64,000 nt of DNA from Brachyhypopomus gauderio (GCF_052324685.1 NW_027506974.1:124501-188500); one strand, 5' to 3'; counted from the stretch's first letter, positions 20,401 to 34,066 are shown. Notes: a model not told the origin generated them from the sequence alone. A program made the numbers and translations.

Positions 20401-21416
20401 TAAGGTTATCCGTTCTGCGTGTCTTTGTGGTGTAGAGTGTTTAATATTTCATTCAAAATTGAATAATAAATACATTCACAGATCCTAATAACTGTGTAAT
20501 AAAATAGTGGCATAAATAGAATTCCAAGTTTATTTATAAATTGTCAACCTGGTATTACAAAAAAAATGCAGAAAAATTAAGATTCACGTCATTCTGCAAG
20601 AATGGACATAGCTACGTTTTTTGGCCGGAAATGTAATCACTAACTTGCTCAATAGTTTGAGTAATTAACAATGTATACATGTAACAATGTATAATCATTC
20701 AAACGAACAAATATATTTAATTTCATTATTTTCATTTGGATCGTAATGAATATTAGTTATTATCATATATTATTATATATTATCCTATATGATGAATATT
20801 GGTTATTACTCTTCAGCAAACTGACTGGTTGATTTAAGCACAATAGACTTCTGATGTATGGATTTGATGCACAGCCAATTCTGAAAGGTCATGGTGTGTG
20901 TAAAGAACAAGTGAGTGTTTTATCTCCAATAAGGTTTGTTTTGTAAAGCCTTTATCCTTTGATAAAATACCCCTTATCAAATATGACAACTGCATTCGAT
21001 GCCTGTTTTCCAATTAGGTTTTTATTAATACATCCTTTCAAAGGACATGTTGTGTTCTTTCATAACACTGCAGTTTGGAAAATTCTGGTTCTGTTCAAGT
21101 TCTTTGCTGCTTTCATCCCTTTGAACACGGGGGGGCTGAATCATGGGCACAGTGCACAGGGCCAAATGCCAGAAAGGGCCTTTACCCATTCAGGAGTTTA
21201 TGCTAATCTGAAACTGCTGCATTACTCTGGCCTGTGGCTTTGCATATTAAGGTGCTTACTGCACACGCTCACAATACCAGTGAGATGTGCTATTGGCATT
21301 CAAATTGACAGTATTAATGAGCTGCCAGGAATGTTTCAGATGTTACATCATAGATTTCCTACTGCTTCTGTATAAATATAGAGCGTGGTGACTCGGCCAT
21401 GGTCATCATCTCTAAT
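20400..21416. other. Intergenic; GC-richer patch at about 21100-21375
   Basis: AT-rich intergenic DNA without a gene. From about 21100 to 21375 composition becomes more balanced, with POU/octamer-like words ATGCTAAT and TTTGCATAT, and one forward frame stays open for 138 codons (20959-21375) without resembling a known protein. It may be a conserved non-coding element; that is inference. Confidence 0.35.
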
Positions 21417-21708
21417 GCAGTCATGGCCTGGCGGTTAGGGAACTGGTCTTGTGACCGGAGGGTCGTGGGTTCGATTCCCAGACAGGCCATGACTGAGGTG
21501 CCCTTGAGCAAGGCACCTAACCCCAACTGCTCCCCGGGCGCCGGGCTAGGGCTGCCCACCGCTCTGGGTACGTTTGATCCACAGCCCCCTAGTAATCACT
21601 AGTGTGTGTGTTCTGACTGCACAGATGGGTTAAAAGCGGAGGACAAATTTCGATTGGGGTGTAAAAATCACAATTGACAAAATATGGCACATTTCATTTC
21701 ATTTCATA
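21417..21708 (+). mobile_element. tRNA-derived SINE, copy A
   Basis: The head resembles a tRNA gene with an A-box-like TGGCCTGGCGG and an exact B box GGTTCGATTCC (21468-21478), the internal RNA polymerase III promoter. It is followed by a body (GCCCTTGAGCAAGGCACC, GCCCACCGCTCTGGG, GCGGAGGACAAATTTCG) and a tail of CATTT repeats. A second copy with the same order of blocks is at 38604-38873, so this is a dispersed family. TAATGCA on both sides (21413 and 21706 regions) may be the target-site duplication. Confidence 0.85.
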
Positions 21709-23560
21709 ATGCACTAACCACTAACGGTACTGTCATGCGGTCCACAATGATTACAGCCCAAAGGTATTTTAGCAGACCTGAAGTACATGGGAATGTTTGT
21801 GAGAATTAGTGTCCTAGTGGCTTGTTTGTCTGATCCACTTATGGTCAACAAATACATATATTTTTTGCAATTTAAGACACTTGTTGATTAAAACAAGGTT
21901 CCCTTGTATAAGAGTTCTGTAAATATTGTGTTTTTTGATGGGAAATGACAGTACATGAATGCATAATGAGCTCACCAACACTTTCCAGTTTAAGCATTAT
22001 ATTTTACTGATAACAACAATTATTCACATAGAGAGAGGGTTTTCTACAGACAAGAGTCTTTTCCTGTAAAAGATGAGTTATTAGCTTGCTAAAGCACTTG
22101 TCTAAAGAAGATAAGGTAGAGTTCATTCGTAAAACAATACATGATTCATTACTTTTGATATTGTCACAAGATCTCGTAAGGCAGGGTGTGCGCTACACAA
22201 ACATATCCTGTTATGCTTCGCGTCCAAGTATTTTGACTGAATCTACTAAGGGATGGTGGTCCCGTATAATTAACCAACACTGTCAGGCATACTGCACATG
22301 TCTGAATGTGTTCTCCCTCCTGTCTCTTGATTTTTTTATGGAGTTCTGCTGTCTTTTGTTCAGAACTGACATGAGTATAGATATCTATTCACCAACACTG
22401 CAAGCTGAGACCTGTTCAAAGTGCCACAAAGGTGGTGCAAGTCATAGTAACATAAATAATATTCAAAGTACAGGTTGATATAGGTGCATATAGAGGATAT
22501 TCTTGGGTTCAGGGTGATTGCCTGAAACAAAAATATGAAAAATAGCCAAGTAGACTGGAAATTATTCTTATAACTACCCAGTTAATAACGTCTTACAGAA
22601 TTAGGAAATAATGCTACTTCTACCACCTGTTGCTACCATCAGTTTGCTATATGTAGGATACTAGCTTGCTAACTAGTTTCAAAATAAAAGTTGCAGCTAA
22701 TAAAATACAACTATATAAACATGTGCATGTACAACCACATTATATTTTAATTTCTCCAACAAATCGTGTCTTGAGTACAAGTATCACCCGTGTCGAGGCT
22801 TTTTGCGGGCTTGGCTTAGTCGATATCGAACTAGTCTCCATATAGCTATCTACACAGATAATGTCAGTAAATCCGGTTCATTTGCACATGTCGAAGTACC
22901 TGAACCAGCTTGTTCTTTGATCATTTTGGGAGGATCGTTGTCAGGTCCAACGGCTCTTAGTTTAAGCGGTTTACTTTTGTACTTCTGTGATGAGGTTGCA
23001 TTACTACTAACTACCTGCAATTACGTGATGCAGGTGTGTGCTGTGCGTTACAGGCTCTAATTGCAAATTGAGCAGGGATAAGGCTGCTTTGAAACCAACG
23101 AGCAGGCAGCTGCCTTCTGTTATCGCTGACCTGAGAACAGATGCCTGATAACACCGAGTTCACATTCTTCCTTTTCACCTTACGCAAACTACGATCCGAG
23201 TTCTTAGGGGTGGAGGACAAAAAAACGAAGGGAAAATCGTTAACTGTTTGCTTTCCGACTCATTCACACAATTTTTTTTTACTGTGATTTGGGTCTATTT
23301 CCATTACTTTTTATTCTCTTTAAAATAAAATAATAATAATTGACCAAAATAAAAACCTTTAAAATATTTATACTTGCTGAAAAAAATTTACACTCTCCTG
23401 GACCTAGAGGTAACCTGGCTATATGGCTATAATTCTATGCCCTATTCATAAAATATCTAGCAATAACAGAAATTTAAATATAATGCTGACAGGAGTTTAT
23501 ATATCTAAGATGTGTTCAGCAACATTGTCACGGTGTACAGGCAGCCTAGGAACACACCCA
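21709..23560. other. Intergenic, no gene recognised
   Basis: AT-rich DNA. An open frame of 130 codons on the plus strand (22086-22478) has some amphipathic, protein-like N-terminal sequence but no recognisable family, splice context or codon bias, and is probably chance. Nothing else could be supported. Confidence 0.4.
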
Positions 23561-23567
23561 CAGCCTC

Positions 23568-24011
23568 ATCCACACACACCACACACACACACCCTCTCAC
23601 ACCCACCACACACACACACACACACCCTCTCACACCCACCACACACACCCACCACACTCACACACCCTCTCTCACAACTCTCACACCCACCACACACACA
23701 CACCCTCTCACACCCACCACACACACCCTCTCACATCCACCACACACACACACACACACACACCCTCTCACACCCACCACACACACCCACCACACTCACA
23801 CACCCTCTCTCACAACTCTCACACCCACCACACTCACACACACACACCCTCTCACACCCACCACACACACCCACCACACTCACACACCCTCTCTCACAAC
23901 TCTCACACCCACCACACACACACACCCTCTCACACCCACCACACACACACACACACACCCTCTCTCACAACTCTCATGCCCACCTCCACACACACACCCT
24001 CTTAAACACAC
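23568..24011. repeat. CA-rich compound microsatellite
   Basis: About 440 bases of (CA)n interrupted by CCCTCTCACACCCAC and CTCTCTCACAACTC blocks that recur in the same order several times, giving a higher-order repeat. Long frames on both strands (201, 221 and 75 codons) are by-products of the low complexity. Confidence 0.95.
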
Positions 24012-24782
24012 TCTTCGTCCTGCCGCCGTGTCTTCTATGGAGACTACAAAGTTTGTTCTGCTGCAGTCTTTTTTGTTTGTTGCATTAACATCTTTAAGAC
24101 CATCAAAGCTCTATTAGGTTCTATTAAAATGCTCCGTTAGCTGTCATAAAGCACTAAAGCACTTTTGTCTCCTGGGACAACCCAGTCAGTTGCTCTCCAC
24201 GCTTATTTTCCTGAACTTGTCTCTCTTAATGATGTTACTACTCATAGAGACAACATTCACAACATGTGAGATGGACCTGGGCAGGTGACAACTGTACGCT
24301 GTACCCTGAGGGAGTATGGCACCATCGGAGTGCTCACCCTGATGGAGCCAAGCACTTCACTTCCTTTTCTTGCTAATACTAAGCAGTTCACACTGAGGCT
24401 CAGACTGATCACAGCATGTAAAAAAATGGGTAGGCACTAAAGTTTCCTTCTGTTGGAAAACCACTGTACATTAAAGACTGGTATTCACCAAAGTTTACCT
24501 CTGTTATTGAAATAAGCTGAGTTCACGCTGTACTAACTGTCAGCTAAAGATTGCAGGCAAAGACACTATATACTTTATATATTTACACACTTCTCACCCA
24601 CAATTTATGAAATGGTGAATAAAAATGGAGAACTGAAAACCAATCTTGCCAGCATCATTGTGATCAAATGTCTTAACCACATTCATAACCACACGATGCT
24701 GTGTTACTTGGAAAAAGGGCTTCAGCCCATATTAGATTCTCCTATATAACTGATTGTTACCAAAATCCAGTAAAATGGCTTA
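24012..24782. other. Intergenic, nothing recognised
   Basis: Single-copy-looking AT-rich DNA between the CA repeat and the Tc1 copy. No exon, RNA gene or repeat could be identified. Confidence 0.4.
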
Positions 24783-26144
24783 CGCTGGTGTTTGAAAGTT
24801 TGTGAAATCTTTTGGAAGTTTCTAGATTTTTGTATAAATATAACTTAAATCTTAATCATGTTGTCACAGAAGCCCTAAAAGTAAATGAAGAGAACTGAAA
24901 CAAATTAGATTAAAATATTAAATTATTGATTATTTATTTATTGCATATGGAAACCGCATTTCGTTGTCCAGTACCTGTACTAGGGCAATGACAATAAAGT
25001 TTAATCTAATCTATTGAGGAAAATGATCCAATATTACATATCTGTGAGTGGCAAAAATGTAGTATGTAGTATGACTCCCTAGTCCAACAATAACTGCAAC
25101 TATTTCCTGCACATAAGCTTGGAGGAATTTTAGCCCATTCTTCTGTACAAAACAGCTTCAACTGAGTGTTGTTGGTGGGTTTCCTCCCATAAACTGCTTG
25201 ATTCAGGTCCTTCCACACGAATCTATTGGGTTAAGCTCAGGACTTTTGACTTGGCTGTTCTAAAACCTGAAGTGTATTTTTCATTAATCATTCTTTGGTA
25301 TAACAGCTTGTGTGCTTATAGGGTCATTGTCTTCCTGCATGATCCACCTTCTTCTATGATCCAGCACATGGACAGATGGTAATTTTCCTTTACAATTTGT
25401 GGGAATAATTCAGAATTCATTGTTCCATCAGTGATGCCAGAGCTGTACCAGATGCTGCAAAACAGGCTCAAAACATAATGCTCTACCGCCGTGTTTCACA
25501 GTAGGGGTGAGATGCAATGCAGCAATGCTGGAATGTAGTGTTTTCCTTTCCCCAAAAGATAACAATTCTCATGTAAACCGCAAAAATCTATTTGGTCTCA
25601 TCCATCCACAAAACATTGTTCCAATTGTCTTCTGGCTTGTCCATGTGATCACCAGCACACTGCAGACAGGCAGCAAAGGTCTTTTTGGAGAGCAGCAGGA
25701 TTCTCCTTGAAATCCTGCAAAGCACACCATTATTTTTCAGTGTTCTCCTGATGTTGGACTCGTGCGCATTAACATTAGCCAATGTGAGAGAGGCCTTTGA
25801 TTACTGAGAAGTTCCTTTGGGTTCCTTCATGATCTTGTGGACTACTACATGTTTTGGTTTTGGTGTGACCATGATATGCTTCCCTACACATGCTGTGAAG
25901 ATCAGGCTTTGCTAGATCTGTAAATAAAAGAGATGTCCACTCACACTTGATTGTCATATCATTCTTTGACAACACCTGACTCAAATTTCAAATGTAAAAT
26001 GATGCGCTAATCCTAAAAGTTCACTTATTTTTGCCAATCACAAAAATACAATTTGTAATAATTAAATTAATTAAACATTTTAGGTTGAATTTATACAGAA
26101 ATATATAAACTTCTAAAGGGTTCACAGGTTTTCAGGCACCACTG
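24783..26144 (-). mobile_element. Degenerate Tc1/mariner transposon
   Basis: The element is flanked by TA dinucleotides (24781-24782 and 26145-26146), the target site of the Tc1/mariner superfamily. Its ends are inverted repeats (CGCTGGTGTTTGAAAG and the complement of GGCACCACTG). Minus-strand frames preserve pieces of a Tc1 transposase in the wrong relative frames: RRTLKNNGV..SRR..LLSKK and NWNNVLWMDETK (25588-25782), and MWKDLNQAVYGRKPTNNTQLK..CTEEWAKIPPS (25218-25006), the usual C-terminus. Multiple stops and internal loss mean it is inactive. A short LINE tail is inserted near 24945-25011. Confidence 0.85.
24945..25011 (+). mobile_element. LINE 3'-tail fragment inside the Tc1 copy
   Basis: The segment GCATTTCGTTGTCCAGTACC...GCAATGACAATAAAG followed by TTTAATCTAATCTA is a familiar fish retroelement 3' end with a short tandem tail. 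It interrupts Tc1 sequence between TTATTTATTG and ATTGAGGAAAATGATCC, and ATTG is present on both sides. It is a truncated retroposed tail, inserted after the Tc1 copy. Confidence 0.6.
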
Positions 26145-26146
26145 TA

Positions 26147-28440
26147 AAGTGAAGTGTGCTTATCAAGACAAGTGCATGCATGCCTCGTACTGCGGAAGAG
26201 CTTCCCCACCCTCAGAGAGACGTCCGTGAGTTTTCCTCCTAGGAAACATGTCTGTGTGGAAACGGATCCTGTGATCCTGGGTTGTTTCAAAGGCCAAGAA
26301 GAAAGAGGACCAACATTCAGATGAATAAAGGAAGATATCAATATTTGGCCAGTGAAGTGGCTTTTTTAATTTACACCTCCACATGACTATTTTTAAGTTA
26401 TGTACTTTTTCTCTATGGGGAAGAAATGCTTGTGCTCAATTGTGTTCATTCAAATGTGGTTCCACTGTGGACACTCAAGGGATTTTGTCACTCCGTTAAA
26501 TGTATCTACAAATCCACTGTGAAGTAGCTGTTTGAGAGAATGATTTCGATGTCATGCACAGTAAATAACAAACCTCCTTTAGAGAAACAACAAATAAAGG
26601 AAAATGATGCACCAAAAAAGAATCAACACAAAAAAATTAAACTGAACTCAATTGCATGTGTCTGTGTTCAGTTTCAAGTGTCCACTTGTCAACATCCATG
26701 TCACCGAACCCAAGCAGCTGAACACCACAAAATGATCATTACTTATTTACTTCCTTCCTTTCTTTGACATCCACCCTTAAGGGAAGAACAGGAATTCAGT
26801 CCGGCTTTAAAGCACAGAACTCCAGGAGTCCTGCACAGGAATTCAGTCCTTAACCCGCATCTCACAAAGGACATCACCAAAACAAGGATATTTACTAAGG
26901 CAAATAATCTTTCAAGCAATAGTATTATTAAGACTGTTTATTACAAGCAAGTGTTATTAAGTATTATTTAGTAAAATATAAAGCATTATTTCATATAATA
27001 GTATTATTAAAGACTAGTGCTTTATTTGCTTAATGAATAAATAACCTTAAGATGTCAAAACCATTTTCAGATCTCAAGAGTTTTTGCATTCAGTTTGCAT
27101 TCAAGTGCATGCAAAACTGTATTTGATTAATATTAGTATAAAAATGCAGTACATATTTATAGTTAGAAATAAAAACATGAATAAATCCTAAATTTGTAAA
27201 ACAAAATATAACAACCATAATATAATGCAGTGAAAACATACCATGTGTCAAACATGCACGGGAACTGGTCAGTAGAAGTTAATAGACATGTGAGCTTCAC
27301 TGACTGAGATTCCTGTTGGAAACAAGATATCTTATTGCTTATGTACAAAAGGTAGCACAAATATATTTAGACCTCAGTGAACACTTGTAGAAAACATGAA
27401 ACGTGCATGATTAACACCCGTTTACCGTACATGTCACAATCTTGGCTCTGCTCTAGACATTAAGTCATGTGAATTTTTCGCTAGAAAAACAAAGCCATAT
27501 AAATACTGGCTCAGTGGTGTACAGAGGACCTGATGACCTTTCAGTGTACTGCCATCAGACGGCTCTATATTACACAAACACAAATCAAAAAATAAACACA
27601 CACAGATCAACAGACAAAGAGTTGCTAGGCATACCTACATTAAAACAGAATACCTGTATACTGTTTTCTGTAAAGGATAAAACATGAAACGTGAAGTTAA
27701 GCCACTGACTACAATGTAGGCACAGGAAACTGTTCATTTTCATTGGTTAACCACCATCACGTCTGGCCTTTTAAAAGGAAATTGTTTTGCAATGATCCTT
27801 TTCTGTAGCAACATGTAGTTTTCCTTTTGCTTACATTGTTTGGCATGTCACAGCATGCTGGATAGGGATGGTGTGTTGCACAGAAGTAATTTAAGAACCG
27901 AACATGGTGGGACAAGCTTATAGGTGCCCTTATAGAAGCGCTTGTAATGAATAATTAACAAATGTTAACAAATGTGTTAACAAATTGTTCACGAATATTT
28001 AGGACATTATTAGAATGCTTCTGGTTTCCTGAGGTAGCTCAAGGTGCATTACAGAAAATGTAATGGAATAAATCACTTCAAACTGTAAACAGTACCTTGA
28101 ATGTCCTCTAAATTATTCTGAATAAAGTTGGGAAATCCCACTGTATTTCAGTTAATTTATATCATTCAAGCATTCTGGAAGACACTGCTGCTCTGTTAAG
28201 GTATTGCAGTTCTCATTAATGTCCAATTTCTATACTTGCAAGGATAATCTGTGATTGGTCATGTATTTTCCACAGTGTCAAACAAAAATTTATCACAGAC
28301 ATGGATAAACCTCAGCATTCTTCAGAGCAATTAAAAAAAAAATTGTTTTTAAAAGATAAAACACCTTGCATAACATTACATATTTTGTGAAGAGCAAACT
28401 CCCAGTCTTTCCTTTGGCACACACAATTATTCGAGATTAA
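26147..28440. other. Intergenic, no gene recognised
   Basis: AT-rich intergenic DNA in the f3-alg14 gene desert. Only short frames are present, with no splice-consistent exons. Confidence 0.4.
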
Positions 28441-28760
28441 TCAGATGCAGCCAACGTCTCGTGCATTTAAAAAAACATGAGGCTGCAAAGACCTTTATCA
28501 CTCAGGTCCACTGTTAGAGCCAATATGGACACTGTGCTGGATAGACACGCTACGCTGCTTCTATATATCTTGCTGTGCACTGGCTCCTTGCATCGAGTGG
28601 CCTTTGGGGTGTTTTCATTCTTTCCCACCCTTGAATTGAAGGCAGATAACTTCCATGCAGCTACCCTGTGGCCTGTTGCCCAGATGTTACACAAAGCAAG
28701 CAGACCTGATTTTGCTAGATTACCCCTGAGATGTTCACAATGATTTGCCAAATCGCTTTT
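28441..28760. other. Candidate conserved non-coding patch
   Basis: A roughly 300-base island of balanced composition in AT-rich surroundings. It is open on both strands (88 and 94 codons) but with no protein similarity that I recognise. It contains SOX-like ACAAAGC and homeodomain-like TAGATTACC words. An enhancer is one reading. Confidence 0.3.
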
Positions 28761-30840
28761 AAAGTCATGCAGAAAGCAACAAACACTCGTAAGGAATGAA
28801 AATTCCTTTAATCTCCTTCTCTCTTTGTCCTTACAAGGATGTGGAATTTACAAGAATATGATTCTTGAGTTCAAAATTGTTACTAGTTAGGCTAAGGGTG
28901 TAGGCAATAGCTTCTTATGGTGTTATGACTTTGCAAGTTAGATATGAGATGTTTCAGGTTCCATGACTGTGAAAACAAAATTTTACAAATCTGTGCTTGC
29001 ATGATGTGACAAGACTACCAGGTTTCTTCTTCAAATTATTGGCATTTGCCATTTCAACTTGAAGGAGAACTGGTAGAGGTCAAAAGTGATTTAAAGTGTA
29101 ATTTAGCTAAATGTTTTCTTTCATCTGTCTGTGGTGATTAGGTGCAGACTGCATAATCTACATGTTGTTGTTTAATGTCCACATCATCACTAGCTAGCTT
29201 ATAATCACTGAAAAAAATCTACCAATATAATTGCAGTAGCTCACTTTACTGTAAGCTTGATTGTAAAAGTTATGACACATGCATAATACATATAAAACTG
29301 TAGCCGCGTTTTACAGTGATAGTTTAAATTATATTTGTAACATATTGCTATTTGAATTAGCAATCAAATTTATCTGCTTATTTGATAATTACAGACATGT
29401 TAATAAACAGAACGTGTGCTGGTATTGTGAAGTTTTTCAGTCCCTTATTATGAAATGTCGTAAACGTTTCTAACCTGTGGCAGCAGGTGAAAGATGTTCT
29501 AGGTTACAGATATTCTAGGATACTGATGTTACTGATGTTCAGCAACCATTAGCCTACTCTGAAATAACCAGAACCACCATACACAGCTAGCTAACGTTAG
29601 CGAGTTATTACCTAAACAAGTTAGATAACAGTTAACTACGAACCAGCTGGTGAACTTTTTAATAAAATGAACCACATACTTATTGAGGAGAGGGAATGAG
29701 AAACGAGTTAGTAAGGCGTGGGAAAGAGATCAATAAAACTTTGTGAATCGTGGATAACAACATTTTGCTCTTCCATTTAATGGACGATGAAATCTGCCAC
29801 TTCCCCCATGTCTGCGACTGAGGCTGTGTGTTTATGACATTTAAGTTTCTCTTAAAGTAAGTCATAAATGTCATATTATGTCTCACTGTACATACTCAGC
29901 TTAATTCATACCAATATTTAAATAACAAAATAAATCGTTTCCCATTTCCCACAAAAACACAGCTTTTGTCCTTTCTGCATGTGATCAAAACTTGATATTT
30001 CCATAATTGACTAAATTGTTACCACGCCTTATATCATCCCCACGCCTTATGTGTTTGTAGCTGAGTTAGTGCATTTGTATTGTAAAGGAAAACTACAACA
30101 AAATACAAAACAAAAATTCAATGTGGTCAAGATCTGATGACCTCCAAAAGTTTGAGTGATCCATTTGAAATGAAGTGTACTGTGTTCACACTGGCTTTTG
30201 TAGCCAAGTGCAGGCAACTGAAATACAGACATGCAGTCAAATGAAATACACGGTGATCTGAAAACGCATGTTAATACAAGGTATAGGGGGTTAAAATCGT
30301 TAAAATCAAGCAGACTGTCTTGCCTTGGATGTTCATAAGAACAATTAAAAGGTTTGCCATCCAGCATAAAGAGTACCTGTAAAATAACCATGCTGCAATG
30401 TTTTAAGTCCTGGACAAGAATTTGTGTTCTAATATTCTTGACTTGTGATTTGACTTCAACTTGCGTACTGACTTACAGCTGACTATTATTAAATTTTTTA
30501 CTTTATTAAGAAAAGGTTCTGATCATTTGGAAGAAACATTTAAATCAATATCTTGGCATTAATATATTTGGTGATATAACATGATGCGATGCTTTCATGG
30601 AGAAAAGCTGGAAATGATCTCAGCTTGATGAATTGTCTTGGGGTTATGTACAGGACTTGGTCAGGACTTGGTGAGGTCTCATCTAGGACTCAGGACTGGT
30701 GACTTTAGTTTGAACACTAGAGACTTGGACTTAGATTCCACATACAACAGCTACAACAACAACAAAAGCCAAAACCAACTTTAATGCAAAAATAAAGAAT
30801 GAAAGAAAGAGAGATTATATTCTAACTTTGATATGTGGGA
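28761..30840. other. Intergenic, nothing recognised
   Basis: AT-rich single-copy-looking DNA with a small palindrome CTAACGTTAG near 29592. There are no exons or known repeats. Confidence 0.4.
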
Positions 30841-32180
30841 TTTATAGTTTGTCTGAGTCCTTTTACGAACACCCGCTGAGGTCATCTGAACATCCTCTGG
30901 CCTCTATCATCTGGGAAAACAGAAATGCTGTGAGTGAAGTGCTTAGAGCTTAGAGGGTAACTACCCAGACCCCCCCGGGGGCTGCACTCTCTCCAAGACC
31001 CACTGACAGCTGTGGTGCTCCTGCTATTATTTGTCCTTCCTTTAAAAGATGCATTGGAAATTGCCTTCAGTGGTGTTGTCAAAAAATACTTCCAAACATT
31101 CAGTGCACAGTGACATGGCTTAATTATCACAAACACATCATGGGTAGCTTTGGTCATCAGAGCAGTGTATGTCTAGAGAGGTTGTTTAGAGGGTGATTAA
31201 CTTTTATGATAGTGTCATGAAAAGTCTCCCGAGGCTGTAAGATTTATGTATGAAGTTATGGTGAAGTTTTGATGGCACCCTGTCCCACACACAGCGAGCT
31301 TGGTAGTGTACACTTTGGTGGACAACACTCTTCGTAACTCTCCAGAGACAAATGTGGTTTTCTGGTATAGCCACTGGCTTGACCCCTCAAAAACCTCTTA
31401 ACTGTAAACTTTAAGCAAAAAGGCAAAGACACAGTTAATACAGACCACTTCTAGTATTTTAGCTGCAGAATAAATTAACTCCATTTTAGACTTTTTTTCT
31501 CTGGGCTGCTATTTATGAATAAACTGTTGAATATTGGACAGAGCCATTGTTTATTTAATGTTTGTTTGAAAAACAGACACTTATTGTTTGCAAATTCCAA
31601 TAAACTATCTTTCTGGAGGTGCCATGTCCGTTCTGTTGATGCACATCCACAGTGATGCCAGACGGAGCCTCACAAAGTCCAGTTCTCACACGTAAACACG
31701 TTTAGTCTGTTTAGCTGTTTCTCGCATCACGTCCAACAAGACCATGAGAACTATTTCAGTCTGTCCCAGGACCATAAGCACCTACCATGTTATCTATATA
31801 GCCCACTCATCTCTTCGAATTCTCTGGACAGGAAGTTGACTCAGAGGGACAAATATCCATGCAATGACGTCCTCCTTAAATAACTCTACACAGCTTGAAT
31901 ACGCTGAGAGTGCCACAGCTCACACCATAGCAAAGAGTGAACTGTGCAAGCTGTCTTTATCAGATGTGCTGAGTGCATTGCTGGTACACTGGCATGGCCA
32001 GAACATTCCAGAAGGCCTCACAGATAGAGGTGATGAGAGCTTGGCTCGCCATGTGGACACACGAGTACTGGCACTGGGAACAAGTCCAGACACCATTAAC
32101 CCTCCTTCTGAAAATGCTGACACAGCTTAGTACCAGTGTTCTGATGGTTTCAGAAGTTCTTAAACACATCGTGTACTCAT
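30841..32180. other. Candidate regulatory patches in the f3-alg14 desert
   Basis: Two GC-richer patches stand out: about 30860-31160 (E-box CAGCTG, homeodomain-like GCTTAATTATC) and about 31860-32180. The second is open in four overlapping frames on both strands (67-88 codons), begins with a CRE-like TGACGTCC and contains TEAD-like GAACATTCC. No protein family is recognised in any frame. Conserved enhancers are the simplest hypothesis. Confidence 0.3.
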
Positions 32181-34066
32181 AGGAGTCTCGTTTTCTTAGA
32201 TGTATGCAGTCATTTTTACCATGATATAATTTTTTTTAAGTTGCTAGAAGAAAACAGAATTCTACAGAGATACGCATAAGCCATGTTATATAAAGCATAT
32301 GACATAGGTAGGTCTTACTGGTATAGAATCCCACCTAGATGCTGTTTTCTGTTTATAGGCAATTAACCTGAGAATGACTAATATAATTAATCACATTCCT
32401 ATATTCATGACATTCTGTATTCATTACTCTTTATTTAATCAGCACTCTTCATCAGCATCACTTAAATTACGAGAATGTATGAATTAAAGTAATTAAAATA
32501 TGCCTCTGACATTCACAAGTTCAATAGTTCATTATGGATTTTTTTTCTTTCTATAATATTTTTTTGCAGATACAAATAAAACACCCCAACAAGAATTTGG
32601 ACTTTGACCCCTTGATATTGGCATATTTTTAGATATGCTGTTATATGATGTATATGTACATGTTATGTCTGCAATAATGTGTCAACATCCTTACAGTCAC
32701 TCTTTCCAGACACTGGGAACTCCCACACAGGTTATTTCAGCAGTGCAGGTTGTAGAGTAACCAAGTTCCTTTAAAGTAACTGTGAAACCGCAAAGTTATT
32801 ACACAACACCTACTAGAAACCCTTTCTGGGCTCACACCCTGTTTCTGAAGTCATAGACTGGGCAAACATCCGTGTCCACTGCACCACTCTGCCCGTCGAG
32901 CTAGAAAACTCCTAGAGAAATACAACACTCCACTTTGAACATTCCTTACTGATAATAATTGACTGATATGCCGCCCTTCTCCATAGTAACCTGTCTGCCA
33001 AACTAAAACTGATTCATGTATGCACATGTACATATATAAAATTAGGAGTTAATTAGATGAATAATTCCAAATTTATGTCCAGCTGACTTTGTATTTATTG
33101 TATCAATTGTATCAATGTAAAACAGCAAGTTCAAACAGTAGGTATAAATTAATAACTTGCATTCAAGCAAATACTAATGTTATCTTTTTACAGTGCATGC
33201 TATATTTTGTTCAGATGGGCATTGTACTCATTTCTGGGATGATCATGTCGTATGTATGATCAGGATTATATTAAGATTAAATTTGAGAATGTAGGCCTGA
33301 AACACTTTCTTTCTTTAAACTTAACCTGGTGGCTGGGTTATTTGATCGTAAATATTATATGGGATTCTTCCCTTTGGACAAAGGGTTATATAAACACCCG
33401 TAGGTACATCCAACAGACCTGTGCCAGGTTTCAACAACAATACAGGTTTTGTGGTCCACAGTGGTGAGACAACACGGTAATATGGGTCTCCTGATGCTTA
33501 CTGCTACAAAACTGGTTCTGCACCACTACCGTGGGTCACAGTTATAGATTAAGCCTTTAACCTTCAAAACAGGCATCTGTATAGATTTGTGCTTGTATAG
33601 TGAGCATTGCTACAGAGAAGCCTGTTAAAGAATCGCCTGTGAAACTATTGATACCAAAAATGACTATAAAGGCTCAAAACTAAATTTAACTGCAGGATCG
33701 TACGGCATCAACATGGAAGGAACGCTGACAGGATCCCTGTTGCTCTCAATAACGCTATTTTGATGGACATAGAAACTTTAGCAGGCATGGTTGTCTTCTT
33801 ATTCCAGAATTTTCTGTAAAGAATGTGGTTAAAAAATACATCTTACTAGCATGCCAACAGAGAAAATAACTGCGTGTTTGTGCAGTACTTGTAGAGACAG
33901 GAAGTGGGAAAGGGCTGTGAATACAAAAAGTACTTAAGGATGATAAGAAAGAGAACTGAGAAGAATTGAATTTCTGATTACCAATTTTTTTCTTCAGTTC
34001 TTGGCAAGTGAGTCTGCCCCCTGGTGGTACAATTGTGAGCAGGCGTTCCACCAAAGTACACACCTC

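Noticed and set aside
21468-21478. A tRNA gene suggested by the perfect B box
   Set aside because: No cloverleaf can be completed, and the same sequence recurs at 38604 with a shared non-tRNA body, so it is a SINE head.
22086-22478. A 130-codon frame as a novel gene
   Set aside because: There is no family resemblance, splice context or second exon, and the length is within chance for this much sequence.
23423-24117. Two overlapping Thr/His/Pro-rich frames of 221 and 201 codons
   Set aside because: Low-complexity translation of the CA-rich microsatellite.
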